44,445 bases of DNA. It comes from an uncultured Bacillota bacterium. GTDB lineage: Bacteria; Bacillota_I; Bacilli_A; RF39; UBA660. Under the pieces are notes generated by a model. It ran no database searches. It saw only the letters and a list, made by a program, of their open reading frames with translations, and was not told where the DNA came from. Below, piece by piece: positions 7,572 through 16,310 of this stretch (the stretch's first letter is position 1; each line of letters starts with the position of its first letter). The stretch lies in NCBI GenBank assembly GCA_946625165.1, contig CAMOSR010000004.1, positions 1 through 44,445 on the forward strand. Direction: 5' to 3'. Both the position numbers and the translations under genes were made by a program.

Positions 7572-9943
7572 TGATAGATTTAGAGTGGGTAGCTGATTAT
7601 ATAGATATTGATGATCAAGATTTAAAGGAACTAGCTGTTAAGATAACTAAAGCGGGAATCAATGTTGAAAAAGTTATTACTAATTATATAGATGGTTTAG
7701 TAATTGGTGAGGTTTTAGAATGCGAGATGCATCCTGATTCTGATCATTTACATGTCTGCAAGGTTAATGTAGGTGATGAGGTTTTACAAATTGTATGTGG
7801 TGCTTCTAATGTTAGAAAAGGTTTAAAGGTTATTGTAGCTCTTCCTGGCGCTGTTCTTCCAGGTGGATTTGAAATTAAGAAAAGCAAGATACGCGGAGTA
7901 GAATCTAATGGTATGATTTGTGCGTTATTTGAACTTGGGCTAGAAGAGAAGACTGAAGAATCTTATAGTAAGGGAATAGAGGAATTACCTAGTGATATTA
8001 AAGTTGGTGGTGATCCTTTAAAGCTTTTGCATTTAGATAATACTTTATATGAACTTGATATTCATAAGCATCGTAATAATGATTGTTATTATCATATTGG
8101 TTTTGCTTATGAAATTGCGGCCATTTTAAATCGTAAGGTAACTTTACCTGATGATAAAACTAGTCCTATTAGGGATAATATAAAAGATTATTTTAGTTTG
8201 AAGGTTGAAACTGATAAATGTCCTTATTATTTAGCTAAGATGGTTAGAGGGGTTAAGATAGGTGAGAGTCCAGAGTTTATTAAAAGAAGACTTAATGCAT
8301 ATGGTATGAGAAGTATTAACAATGTTGTCGATATTTCTAATTATGTTATGCTTGAATATGGTCAACCACTGCATTTTTTTGATAAAGACACTTTAGGAAA
8401 TAAAATTTTAGTTAGGGATGCTAAAGATGGCGAAGAAATAGTTACTTTAGATGGAGTTAAAAGAACTCTTCACTCATCTGATATTGTTATTACTGATGGT
8501 GAAAAGCCTGTGTGTGTAGCTGGTGTTATGGGTGGTGAAAATACTGAAGTTACAGAGAATACTAAAGATATTTTGATTGAAAGTGCGATATTTGATAGTG
8601 TTAGTATTAGATATACGGCGGCTCATTTAGATCTTAGAAGTGAGGCTTCAATTCGTTATGGTAAGGGTTTAAACCCAGAATATACTGTGAAAGCTATTGA
8701 AAGAGCTTGTCATTTGCTTGAAAAGTATGCTGGTGCTGAAGTGCTTTCTGGAACTATATGCCATGATAAGGTTGACAAAACGCCAAAGGTACTTGAATTT
8801 ACAGTAGAAGAAATTAATGATATGCTAGGTATTACACTTACAAATGATGATGTAAAAGTAGAACTAGATCGTTTAGATTTTCCATTTGAATTTAAAAATG
8901 GCAAATTTATTACAACTATTCCAGCTAGAAGACTTGACGTTGATCCAAATGTCAATGATATTGCTGAAGAGGTTGGCAGGCTTTATGGATATCATAATTT
9001 AGTTTCAACTTTGCCTAATGTCAAAATTAGAAAAGGGGAATATGTTGGCGATGTTAAATACCGTAAAATGATTTCTAAGCGTTTGAGATGCCTAGGTCTT
9101 AATGAGTGTAAAACGTACACTTTGGTTTCACCTGATATGGCTAAGATGTTTAAATATGATGAAAAAGAAAATGCTATTTTACCAAATCCAATGAGTGTGG
9201 ATAAATCAGTTATAAGAACTACTTTAATTCCTTCACTTTTAAATGTATATGATTATAATAAAGCTCGTAAGATTAACGATATTAATCTTTATGAAATAAG
9301 TAAAACTTATGATGTTAATTATATGGAAGAGGGTAAAATAACTATACTTATGGAAGGCAATTATGTATTAAATGAATGGAATGGTACTAAAGTAAAAGTT
9401 GATTTTTATCTTATAAAAGGTATTGTAGAAAACATTTTAGATTATTTAGGCTTTAAAAACAGATATACTTTTGAAAAGAGAAAATTACCTGATATGCATC
9501 CTGGAATATGTGGAGTTATTATGCTTGATAGAAAACAAATTGGAATGTTAGGTAGAATTCATCCATCTATTTGTAAGGATGATGTTTATGTTGCTGAACT
9601 TTCTTTGAATGCTTTAATGAGCGGCGTTAAACCTATTAAATTTAAACCTTCTTCAAAATATCCTGGTATTAAAAAAGATTTAGCGTTTATTGTTAATAAA
9701 GATATGATGTCTTCACAGTTAGAGGCTGTTATTAAAAAAGCTGGCGGAAGACTTCTTGAGAGTATTAATGTGTTTGATGTCTATACTGGGAATAATGTTA
9801 AAGATGATGAGAAGTCTATCGCTTATTCACTTACTTTTTCTTCCGATGATAGAACTTTAAGTGAGGGGGAGGTCATGCAAGTATTTGATAATATAATTTC
9901 TAAGTGTGAAAGTGAACTTGGAGCTCAACTTAGAGATAAATAG
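7571..9943 (+). CDS. pheT: Phenylalanyl-tRNA synthetase beta subunit
   Basis: PheT is the structural and editing partner of PheS. The 790 residues show the usual order: an EMAP/OB tRNA-binding domain (about 40-150, with HPDSDHLHVCKVNVG), the B3/B4 editing domain with IRGV-type and NNVVDISNYVMLEYGQPLH-like sequences (about 205-380), the B5 domain (about 400-475), the core fold, and a C-terminal FDX-ACB domain (about 695-790, beginning KYPGIKKDLAF) that binds the tRNA anticodon. Length is typical. It starts with a one-base overlap with pheS, and the tRNA-Cys gene follows under its own promoter. Confidence 0.98.
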   Translation: MIDLEWVADYIDIDDQDLKELAVKITKAGINVEKVITNYIDGLVIGEVLECEMHPDSDHLHVCKVNVGDEVLQIVCGASNVRKGLKVIVALPGAVLPGGFEIKKSKIRGVESNGMICALFELGLEEKTEESYSKGIEELPSDIKVGGDPLKLLHLDNTLYELDIHKHRNNDCYYHIGFAYEIAAILNRKVTLPDDKTSPIRDNIKDYFSLKVETDKCPYYLAKMVRGVKIGESPEFIKRRLNAYGMRSINNVVDISNYVMLEYGQPLHFFDKDTLGNKILVRDAKDGEEIVTLDGVKRTLHSSDIVITDGEKPVCVAGVMGGENTEVTENTKDILIESAIFDSVSIRYTAAHLDLRSEASIRYGKGLNPEYTVKAIERACHLLEKYAGAEVLSGTICHDKVDKTPKVLEFTVEEINDMLGITLTNDDVKVELDRLDFPFEFKNGKFITTIPARRLDVDPNVNDIAEEVGRLYGYHNLVSTLPNVKIRKGEYVGDVKYRKMISKRLRCLGLNECKTYTLVSPDMAKMFKYDEKENAILPNPMSVDKSVIRTTLIPSLLNVYDYNKARKINDINLYEISKTYDVNYMEEGKITILMEGNYVLNEWNGTKVKVDFYLIKGIVENILDYLGFKNRYTFEKRKLPDMHPGICGVIMLDRKQIGMLGRIHPSICKDDVYVAELSLNALMSGVKPIKFKPSSKYPGIKKDLAFIVNKDMMSSQLEAVIKKAGGRLLESINVFDVYTGNNVKDDEKSIAYSLTFSSDDRTLSEGEVMQVFDNIISKCESELGAQLRDK

Positions 9944-9953
9944 TCAACATTTA

Positions 9954-9982
9954 TTGACAAAGAACATAAAATATAATAAAAT
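9954..9982 (+). promoter_or_regulatory. Promoter of tRNA-Cys
   Basis: TTGACA at 9954-9959, a 17-bp spacer, and TAAAAT at 9977-9982, about 40 bp before the mature tRNA. The perfect -35 fits a strongly expressed RNA gene. Confidence 0.7.
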
Positions 9983-10023
9983 GTTTGTATGGAGAGATGT
10001 GTAGTTTGCGTCTCTTCATAAAT

Positions 10024-10097
10024 GGGTCTATAGCCAAGTGGTAAGGCGTGGGACTGCAACTCCCTGATCGTTGGTTCAAATCCGACTAGGCCCTCCA
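10024..10097 (+). tRNA. tRNA-Cys (GCA)
   Basis: Cloverleaf with acceptor stem GGGTCTA/TAGGCCC (one G-U), anticodon loop CTGCAAC giving GCA, GTTCAAATC T-loop, U73 discriminator as expected for Cys, and an encoded CCA (10095-10097). The outer base pair of the anticodon stem is a T-T mismatch as I fold it. A terminator follows directly. Confidence 0.95.
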
Positions 10098-10107
10098 TTG
10101 AGAAAAT

Positions 10108-10130
10108 AACTGCTTAATGCAGTTTTTTAT
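10108..10130 (+). terminator. Terminator after tRNA-Cys
   Basis: AACTGC / GCAGTT stem with a 5-base loop, followed by a T run. Confidence 0.8.
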
Positions 10131-10245
10131 TTTTAGAAAAAATGTTATAATATCATATGAGGAAAAGACAAATGAATAATAACTTGTTTAAATGTGTTTT
10201 CCTTTATAAATTACAAAACTATTATAAAGAGGGTATATAGGTATT

Positions 10246-10902
10246 ATGAAATATGATAAAATTGCTATTTTAATCCCAACTTTTAATCCAACCGATAAAT
10301 TAATTAAAACTATAAATGTTTTGAATGATAGTGGTTTTAACAGTGTTATTGTTGTCAACGATGGAAGTACAAATAATGAAGTGTTTTCTAAGATTAAAGT
10401 TGACAAGCTTTTAAAACATGATATTAATAAAGGTAAAGGTGCTGCATTGAAAACGGGGTTTGAGTATCTGCAAAAGTTTAAGGTTGATGCGGTTATAACT
10501 GTAGATGATGATCTTCAGCAGGATATTTCAGATATTAAAAACATTGCTGATTGTTTTTTAAATGAAAAAGGTGTTTATTTTGGGGTTAGAAAGTTTGAAA
10601 ATGCACCATTTATAAGAAGGTTTGCCAATAAAATGGCTTCTAAGATATTTAAAATTCTTTATAAAGAGGATATTTGTGACACGCAAACTGGTCTTAGGTG
10701 TTTTCCTAAGGAAATACTTTTAGATTTGGCTAAAATTGATGGTAGTGGTTTTGAATATGAAATGAATGTTTTAAAATATTTGGCTCTTTCAAAAATTCAA
10801 ATAAAAAAAGTTTATATTAAAACTATTTATAATGATAACAAATCTCATTACCGTGTGATAAAAGATTCATATGCGATTTTGAAGGCGCTTTTTAAAAGAT
10901 GA
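10246..10902 (+). CDS. Family 2 glycosyltransferase (polyprenyl-phosphate glycosyltransferase-like)
   Basis: A GT-A fold transferase of 218 residues. IAILIPTFNP (about 6-15) and VVNDGSTNN (about 37-45) form the nucleotide-sugar site. DINKGKGAALKTGF (about 64-77) is the conserved lysine-glycine motif. VDDDLQQ (about 86-92) is the metal-binding Asp motif, and DTQTGLRCF (about 145-153) resembles the acceptor-side motif of dolichol-phosphate mannose and GtrB-type enzymes. It lacks C-terminal membrane spans, so it may act at the inner membrane face on a lipid-phosphate acceptor. The next gene is an LCP cell-wall ligase, which fits a role in a wall glycopolymer. An extended -10 (TATAAT at 10146-10151) lies about 95 bp upstream. 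Donor and acceptor cannot be read from the sequence. Confidence 0.88.
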   Translation: MKYDKIAILIPTFNPTDKLIKTINVLNDSGFNSVIVVNDGSTNNEVFSKIKVDKLLKHDINKGKGAALKTGFEYLQKFKVDAVITVDDDLQQDISDIKNIADCFLNEKGVYFGVRKFENAPFIRRFANKMASKIFKILYKEDICDTQTGLRCFPKEILLDLAKIDGSGFEYEMNVLKYLALSKIQIKKVYIKTIYNDNKSHYRVIKDSYAILKALFKR

Positions 10903-10935
10903 TAGTAAAAAAATTGGAATATATATTGTTAAAAA

Positions 10936-10964
10936 TTGAAATTTAGGCTATACTTATTTATAGT
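10936..10964 (+). promoter_or_regulatory. Promoter of the LCP-PASTA gene
   Basis: TTGAAA (10936-10941), 17-bp spacer, TATAGT (10959-10964). The TTG that could open the long reading frame at 10967 lies between this promoter and the Shine-Dalgarno, so it is unlikely to be the start. Confidence 0.6.
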
Positions 10965-10981
10965 ACTTGAGGAGTGATTTG

Positions 10982-13036
10982 ATGGGAAAAAGAAGTCAAA
11001 GAATGGAAGAAAAAAGAAGTAAAAAAAGTCATAAATTGTCATTATTTCTATCATTTATAGGTAGTTTAATACTTATAGGTGGCTGTGGATATTTGATTTA
11101 TAATGTATCTTTGCTTAATAATATAGAAGATGAATTAAGATTAGTAGGGTCATTTGTTTTAGGGACTTTTTGTCTTATATTACTTATCTTAGTAATTAGA
11201 TTTTATAGGAAGCATAAAAATGGCAAACTTACTTTTGTTATAATTTTGATGTTACTGATTGGAGCTGGGGCCGGTTTTATTGGTTATAATGTTGATAGAG
11301 TTTATTCAACGCTTGATGGTGTCAGTGACACATCTGGTTATAAAACATATTCATCTAGTTTGGTTACGTTAAGTACTAATGATGTGAAGGATATTTCTAA
11401 AATTGGTGATGAGGCAATAGGTCTTGTTGTTGATGAGGAAAGCATTGATGGATATGAGATACCAAAGGAGATTATTAAAAGTGAAAGTTTATCAAATGAA
11501 GTAAAAGAATATAGTAATTATATTGAAATGATAGATGCTTTATATAAGGGTGATGTAAAATATGTCTTTTTGCCTACTAATTATTCTGTAATGTTTGGTA
11601 GTATGGAAGGTTATGAAGATATTAAAGATAAGACAAAAATTATATATACCAAGAAGAAGAAAGTAAAAGAAAAGGATACTCTTGTTGGTAGTAAAGGTAA
11701 ATCTATAGATTCGCCATTTACGGTTTTACTTATGGGCGTTGACTCAGAGGAAGAAGGTATAAAAGGAAGTTCGTTTAATGGTGATTCGCTTATGGTTATC
11801 ACTTTTAATCCAAAAACTTTGGGTACGACAATTCTTAGTATTCCCCGTGATTCATATGTTCCAATTTCATGTTTTGCGGGTAAGAAGAAAAATAAAATAA
11901 CGCACGCTGCTTGGAGAGGCGAAAGTTGTATGATAAATACAATTCAAAATTTTTTAGATGTAAATATAGATTACTATGTAAAAATCAATTTTAAAGGAGC
12001 TGTTAGTTTAGTTGATGCTTTAGGCGGCGTTGAAATAGATGTGCCTTATAGTTTGTGTGAACAAAATAGTAGTAGGATGTGGGGGGCTAATACTGTTTAT
12101 ATTAAAAAAGGTTTTCAAACTTTAAATGGAGAACAGGCTTTGGCTTATTCTCGTAATAGGCACGCTAATCCTGACATGTGTTCTAAGGAATGGACTAATT
12201 ATACAAGTAATGACTTTATTAGAGGACAGCACCAGCAAGAGGTAGTGGCTGCATTATTAAATAAATTTAAGTCTATTAAAGATTTAAATACGGTATATAA
12301 ATTATTAGATACAATTAGTAATAATATGGTTACTAACATGAGTACTGATCAAATATTATCACTTTATAATGTTTTTAAGGATATAGCTAGCAAGACAGAT
12401 GGTGATACTGATATGGCTGATGTTTTGGGTATTCAGAGATTATATTTAAATGGTTATGATGCAAGAATAGTTGATTATGGTGGCTCTAATTTATCTTTAT
12501 ATAATTATGTTTTATATGATGAAAGTGTTAAGGAAGTTTCTAATGCGATGAAAGAGAACTTAGGCATTAAAAAAGCCAAAGTGGTTAAATCGTTTAGTTT
12601 TGATATAAATATTCCTTATGAAAAGGTGGTTATTGGTCAAAAAACTACTGGTAAGAGGTCATTAGTTTTAGTTCCTAATTTTGTTGGACAAACTTTGAGT
12701 TCTGCTCAATCTTGGTGTGCTAGCCATGGTATTAAAGTTAGCGCAAATGGTGGAAATGGCTATGTTATTACTCAAAGTGTTCCCGCTGGAGCTAATGTTG
12801 ATGATGTTAAATCTATAACACTGACGGCTGGTGGAAATTCAAATACTACTACTGATAAAACTACTGACAGCAGTTCTAATAAAAAGACGGATAAGAATAC
12901 TGATAATAAAACTGATACTAATGATAATAAACCATCAGATGTTAATGAAAACAATGAAGATGATAACGACAAAAAGGAAAATACTAATGATGAAAAAGAG
13001 CCGACTGAGGTTGTTCCTGGGTCACCTGAGCCTTAA
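10982..13036 (+). CDS. LytR-CpsA-Psr (LCP) family cell-wall ligase with C-terminal PASTA domain
   Basis: I chose the ATG at 10982 (684 residues) because GAGGAG lies 7-8 bases upstream. The protein has a basic N-terminus and three membrane segments (about 20-45, 52-75, 80-102). An extracellular region leads to the LCP catalytic domain (about 245-410), with GDSLMVITFNPKT, SIPRDSYVPI, the LVDALGGVEIDVP motif and AYSRNRH. LCP enzymes transfer undecaprenyl-linked glycopolymers to peptidoglycan using conserved Arg and Asp residues. A single PASTA repeat (about 556-608, LVPNFVGQTLSSAQSW) follows, then a Thr/Asn/Asp/Lys-rich tail of about 75 residues. PASTA domains bind peptidoglycan or muropeptides and are usual on PBPs and PknB kinases; on an LCP protein they are uncommon. 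The terminator at 13036 ends the unit. Confidence 0.9.
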   Translation: MGKRSQRMEEKRSKKSHKLSLFLSFIGSLILIGGCGYLIYNVSLLNNIEDELRLVGSFVLGTFCLILLILVIRFYRKHKNGKLTFVIILMLLIGAGAGFIGYNVDRVYSTLDGVSDTSGYKTYSSSLVTLSTNDVKDISKIGDEAIGLVVDEESIDGYEIPKEIIKSESLSNEVKEYSNYIEMIDALYKGDVKYVFLPTNYSVMFGSMEGYEDIKDKTKIIYTKKKKVKEKDTLVGSKGKSIDSPFTVLLMGVDSEEEGIKGSSFNGDSLMVITFNPKTLGTTILSIPRDSYVPISCFAGKKKNKITHAAWRGESCMINTIQNFLDVNIDYYVKINFKGAVSLVDALGGVEIDVPYSLCEQNSSRMWGANTVYIKKGFQTLNGEQALAYSRNRHANPDMCSKEWTNYTSNDFIRGQHQQEVVAALLNKFKSIKDLNTVYKLLDTISNNMVTNMSTDQILSLYNVFKDIASKTDGDTDMADVLGIQRLYLNGYDARIVDYGGSNLSLYNYVLYDESVKEVSNAMKENLGIKKAKVVKSFSFDINIPYEKVVIGQKTTGKRSLVLVPNFVGQTLSSAQSWCASHGIKVSANGGNGYVITQSVPAGANVDDVKSITLTAGGNSNTTTDKTTDSSSNKKTDKNTDNKTDTNDNKPSDVNENNEDDNDKKENTNDEKEPTEVVPGSPEP

Positions 13037-13066
13037 AAAGATTCAAATTTATGAATCTTTTTTTAT
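13036..13066 (+). terminator. Terminator after the LCP-PASTA gene
   Basis: AAAAGATTC / GAATCTTTT stem (9 bp), 8-base loop, T run. Confidence 0.88.
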
Positions 13067-13119
13067 TTCTTTTGCATATATTCTAATTAAATGATAGAAT
13101 ATAAATAAGGATGTGTGTT

Positions 13120-13359
13120 ATGAGATATAAACTTTATGGTAAACAATTGAATTTTGGTAGTGTGTTAATTTATGAAGGTGATAATTTAGACGATGTCAAA
13201 AGGCATTATGATGATATTAGGCATGATTTGAGTTTTATATCTGCTGATATTGTTGACACGGCAAGGTGGATTATTGTATCATATATTGACTTTACGGTTC
13301 TTCCGAGAGAAAATGGTAAAGTGAAAAAGATTGGGCCTAAAGAAAATGGTAGAAGGTGA
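13120..13359 (+). CDS. Small protein of unknown function
   Basis: Seventy-nine residues from the ATG at 13120. The ATG nine bases earlier is in frame, but AAGGA (13107-13111) is best spaced for the second. The product (MRYKLYGKQLNFGSV...) looks like a compact alpha/beta soluble domain with an acidic helix DNLDDVKRHYDDIRHD and a basic C-terminal tail; it has no membrane segment or signal. I do not recognise the family. Its TGA is 4 bases before the chosen gltX start and gltX's Shine-Dalgarno lies inside its last codons, so the two are probably co-translated. Confidence 0.7.
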   Translation: MRYKLYGKQLNFGSVLIYEGDNLDDVKRHYDDIRHDLSFISADIVDTARWIIVSYIDFTVLPRENGKVKKIGPKENGRR

Positions 13360-13363
13360 TATT

Positions 13364-15001
13364 GTGAATAGAAGAGAATATGCAGATTTTTTGCTTAAAA
13401 CTGAACATGATTTTGAATATTATGAAAATAAGTATCCGAAAAGAGATTTAAAAGAAGGGGCAATGGTAACTAGACTTGCTCCTAGTCCTACTGGTTTTGT
13501 TCATTTGGGATCTTTAGATGTTGGATTTGTTGACAGAGTGTTTGCTACTCAAAGTGGAGGAGTTTGTTATCTTAGAATAGAGGATACTGATACAAAAAGA
13601 ACTGTTGATAATGGTGTTGATATGATTATTGATAGTTTAAATAAGTTTGATATTACTTTTGACGAAGGTGTAACTAAAGATGGTGAGGTTGGTAATTATG
13701 GTCCTTATGTCCAAAGTAAAAGAGAGGATATTTATAAGGCATTTGCCAAAAAATTAATTATCGAAGACAAGGCTTATCCTTGTTTTTGTACTCCAGAACA
13801 AATTGAGCATATAAAGGATGTTCAAACTAAAAATAAAGAGCAAATTGGTTACTATGGTAGATGGGCATCATGTAGAAAACTTAATATGGAAGATGTCATA
13901 GAAAAAGTCAATAATGGCGAGAAGTATATCATTAGATTAAAGTCTCGTGGAAATCCAAATCATAGGATAAAATTTAAAGACGAAATTGTTGGTAAAATGG
14001 AAATACCAGAGAATAATTTAGATATTCCAATTATTAAATCTGATGGTCTCCCAACATATCATTTCGCACATGCAGTTGATGATCATTTGATGAGGACTAC
14101 GCATGTAATTCGTGGTGAAGAATGGCTTGCTAGTTTGGATAAACATATAGATTTATTTACTAACTTAGGATTTGAACTTCCTAAGTATGCACATATTTCA
14201 ACTTTAATGGTTGATGATAATGGTACGCGTAGAAAACTTTCTAAAAGAAAGGATCCATGGGCGGCAGTGGATTATTATCATAAAGAAGGCATTCCAAATG
14301 AAGCTTTGGTTCTTTATTTAGCCACTATAACTAACTCTAATTTTGAAATGTGGATGAATCAAAATAAAGATAAAAATTATAAAGACTTCGAATTTAGTTT
14401 TAGTAAAATGCCTAAAGGCGGGACAATGTATGATTATGATAAAATAATAAATATATCTAAGAATTTTATCAGTACTTTAACAGCAGAAGATGTTTATAAT
14501 AGGGCGTTAGAATATGCAAAAGAATATGATAGTGAACTTTTAGGATTGCTTACTAAATATAAGGATTATTCGGTATCTATATTTAACATCGAAAGGGAGC
14601 AGAAGAAGCCTCGTAAAGATATTGCTTGTTTTAGTGATGTTAAAAATCAAATATGGTATATGTATGATGAACTTTATAAGCCTCTTAATTATGAATGGCA
14701 AAATATTACTGATTTAGATGAAATTAAAAATATTGTTACATCTTATTTAAAAAAATATGATGAAAGTGATGACAAGCAAGCTTGGTTTGATAAGATGAAA
14801 GAAGTTGCGGTTAGTTTAGGCTATGCAGGTGAGATGAAGGAATATAAGGAAAATCCTTTAAATTATAAAGGTAGTATTGCTGATTTCAGTACGGTAGTTC
14901 GTGTAACTCTGACTTCAAAAAGTATGACACCTGATTTGTATGATATTATGAGGTTGCTTGGTAAAGAAAGAATGCAGGAAAGGTTAGAAATGATTAAATA
15001 G
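13364..15001 (+). CDS. gltX: Glutamyl-tRNA synthetase
   Basis: Class I synthetase that charges tRNA-Glu (and, in most Bacillota, also tRNA-Gln for later amidation). The GTG at 13364 is favoured by AGAAGG seven bases upstream; this gives 545 residues. An upstream in-frame ATG (13346) and TTG (13331) lie inside the preceding gene and lack spacing. The HIGH-type motif is in RLAPSPTGFVHLGS (37-50) and the KMSKS-type motif is KLSKR (about 291). About 36 residues precede the catalytic core, longer than in E. coli or B. subtilis GluRS, where the core begins almost at residue 1. The C-terminal half is the helical anticodon-binding domain. Confidence 0.95.
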   Translation: MNRREYADFLLKTEHDFEYYENKYPKRDLKEGAMVTRLAPSPTGFVHLGSLDVGFVDRVFATQSGGVCYLRIEDTDTKRTVDNGVDMIIDSLNKFDITFDEGVTKDGEVGNYGPYVQSKREDIYKAFAKKLIIEDKAYPCFCTPEQIEHIKDVQTKNKEQIGYYGRWASCRKLNMEDVIEKVNNGEKYIIRLKSRGNPNHRIKFKDEIVGKMEIPENNLDIPIIKSDGLPTYHFAHAVDDHLMRTTHVIRGEEWLASLDKHIDLFTNLGFELPKYAHISTLMVDDNGTRRKLSKRKDPWAAVDYYHKEGIPNEALVLYLATITNSNFEMWMNQNKDKNYKDFEFSFSKMPKGGTMYDYDKIINISKNFISTLTAEDVYNRALEYAKEYDSELLGLLTKYKDYSVSIFNIEREQKKPRKDIACFSDVKNQIWYMYDELYKPLNYEWQNITDLDEIKNIVTSYLKKYDESDDKQAWFDKMKEVAVSLGYAGEMKEYKENPLNYKGSIADFSTVVRVTLTSKSMTPDLYDIMRLLGKERMQERLEMIK

Positions 15002-15027
15002 TCGTTTCTAATTTTTTTTGTCGTTTT

Positions 15028-15069
15028 TTAGCACTTACACTTGACAAGTGCTAAAAGATGTGGTATTAT
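15028..15069 (+). promoter_or_regulatory. CIRCE operator (HrcA site) overlapping the hsp20 promoter
   Basis: TTAGCACTT (15028-15036), nine bases, AAGTGCTAA (15046-15054): a CIRCE element with 9-bp arms and 9-base gap. The consensus is TTAGCACTC-N9-GAGTGCTAA, so each arm differs at one position and the palindrome is kept. A perfect -35 TTGACA (15041-15046) lies inside it, with a 17-bp spacer and TATTAT (15064-15069). HrcA bound here would block RNA polymerase until heat shock. Confidence 0.95.
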
Positions 15070-15097
15070 TAATTTGTAATAGAAAGAAGGAATAAAT

Positions 15098-15481
15098 ATG
15101 CGTATGTTACCAAGAAGGTACGATTTAGACAGTATGTTTGATACTTTTTTAACTCCTACTGAAAATATGAGATGTGATATTTATGAAAAGGATGGAAGCT
15201 ATTACATTGAAGCTGATATGCCAGGTGTTTCAAAGGAAGATGTAAAAGTTGATTATGATAATGGCTATTTAACTATCAGTGCAGAAACTAATTCTTCAAA
15301 TGATGAAAGTGGAAAAGATTTTATAAGGCAAGAAAGATTTTATGGTTCAATGGAACGTAAATTTTATGTTGGAGAAGTTAATGATGAGGAAATAGTTGCT
15401 AACTTTAAAGATGGAGTTTTAAAAGTACAAGTACCAAAAGAGACTGCTAAAAAAACTAATAGAACAATAGAAATTAATTAA
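15098..15481 (+). CDS. Small heat-shock protein, Hsp20/alpha-crystallin family
   Basis: ATP-independent chaperone that binds unfolding proteins and holds them for refolding. The 127 residues contain a short N-terminal arm (MRMLPRRYDLDSMFDTFL), then the alpha-crystallin domain (about 27-120): ADMPGVSKEDVKV, the FYGSMERKFYV strand region and the GVLKVQVPK motif near the C-terminus. It ends with a short tail containing IEI, the I-x-I motif used in oligomer assembly. It is monocistronic, with AAGAAGGA before the ATG and a terminator after the stop. The CIRCE site predicts HrcA control, which for hsp20 genes is less common than for groESL or dnaK. Confidence 0.95.
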   Translation: MRMLPRRYDLDSMFDTFLTPTENMRCDIYEKDGSYYIEADMPGVSKEDVKVDYDNGYLTISAETNSSNDESGKDFIRQERFYGSMERKFYVGEVNDEEIVANFKDGVLKVQVPKETAKKTNRTIEIN

Positions 15482-15505
15482 AAACTGTTTATTAACAGTT
15501 TTTAA
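15480..15505 (+). terminator. Terminator after hsp20
   Basis: AAAACTGTT / AACAGTTTT with a 4-base loop, followed by T residues; overlaps the stop codon. Confidence 0.88.
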
Positions 15506-15506
15506 T

Positions 15507-15534
15507 TTGACAAAAAATTAAAATATTATATAAT
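15507..15534 (+). promoter_or_regulatory. Promoter of the 225-residue unknown gene
   Basis: TTGACA (15507-15512), 16-bp spacer, TATAAT (15529-15534): a near-ideal vegetative promoter 24 bp before the start. Confidence 0.75.
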
Positions 15535-15558
15535 ACAAGTTAATTTAGAGGTGGTTTC

Positions 15559-16236
15559 GTGGAATTATATGCTTTAATAAAAGAAAATGGTAAAACCAGA
15601 ATGGTTACTAGTGCGGAGATAGATTTGGCTATTGAACTTACTGTGCGTGAAAGTATGTTAGAAATTGTTGATAGGATAATTGAAAAATACGGCAAATATC
15701 ATATGGTAAGAATTGCGGATATTAAAAATATTGATGTTTCTGATCTTAAATGTGGTAATATTGCTATTGCTTGTTTAGAAAAAATAATTGATTATCAAGA
15801 ACCTCAATATAATTTTTATAATGATGGAAATTATATTTTTTATAATCGATATAAAGCTTTTACTTTAAGAGAATTTGTACTTAAGTATCCGGTTAATATA
15901 AAAGTTAATCGCACTAATTTTGATTATATTTTAAAAGAATTTGGTGAGATAAAAGTAATTGATAGTGGTCTTAATGATTCGTTTATTCATAGGTGTGGTA
16001 ATTGTGATATTTTATCACCGTTATCTTGTGAAAAAGCTGAATATGTTAAAAGGAAGATTTTTGATTATGATTTTATTATTGATGGCTTTCAGATATTTTG
16101 TGTTGAAGGCGGTAATGAGTATTTAGATAAATTTATTGTTATGAGGTGTAAAAACTATGCGGCTTCAAAACAAGATATTTCTTATTATTCGTCAGGTAAA
16201 GAAGGAAAGGCTATGGTAAAAAAAGTAGTGAATTAG
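15559..16236 (+). CDS. Protein of unknown function, 225 residues, Cys-containing
   Basis: GTG start preceded by GAGGTGG. The soluble product opens MELYALIKENGKTRMVTSAEID, followed by a helical segment (about 25-50) and a beta-rich middle. HRCGNCDILSPLSC (about 144-157) is a cluster of three cysteines, and two more follow (FCVEGG, MRCKNY), so metal binding is possible but not shown. No membrane segment or signal peptide. I do not recognise the family. It is its own transcription unit with strong promoter and terminator, which argues for a regularly expressed gene. Confidence 0.75.
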   Translation: MELYALIKENGKTRMVTSAEIDLAIELTVRESMLEIVDRIIEKYGKYHMVRIADIKNIDVSDLKCGNIAIACLEKIIDYQEPQYNFYNDGNYIFYNRYKAFTLREFVLKYPVNIKVNRTNFDYILKEFGEIKVIDSGLNDSFIHRCGNCDILSPLSCEKAEYVKRKIFDYDFIIDGFQIFCVEGGNEYLDKFIVMRCKNYAASKQDISYYSSGKEGKAMVKKVVN

Positions 16237-16252
16237 CTTTAATATTTATTTG

Positions 16253-16276
16253 AAACTAGATTATTCTAGTTTTTTC
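16253..16276 (+). terminator. Terminator
   Basis: AAACTAGA / TCTAGTTT, 4-base loop, T run. Confidence 0.85.
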
Positions 16277-16310
16277 TTTTATATGGTAAAATATTTTTGG
16301 ATGTGATTTT

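Noticed and set aside
10158-10241. Short frame (about 27 codons) before the glycosyltransferase
   Set aside because: No Shine-Dalgarno and no recognisable leader-peptide features; not supported as a gene.
12772-13094. Frames overlapping the end of the LCP-PASTA gene on both strands
   Set aside because: They mirror the low-complexity Thr/Asn/Asp/Lys tail in other frames; one runs through the terminator.
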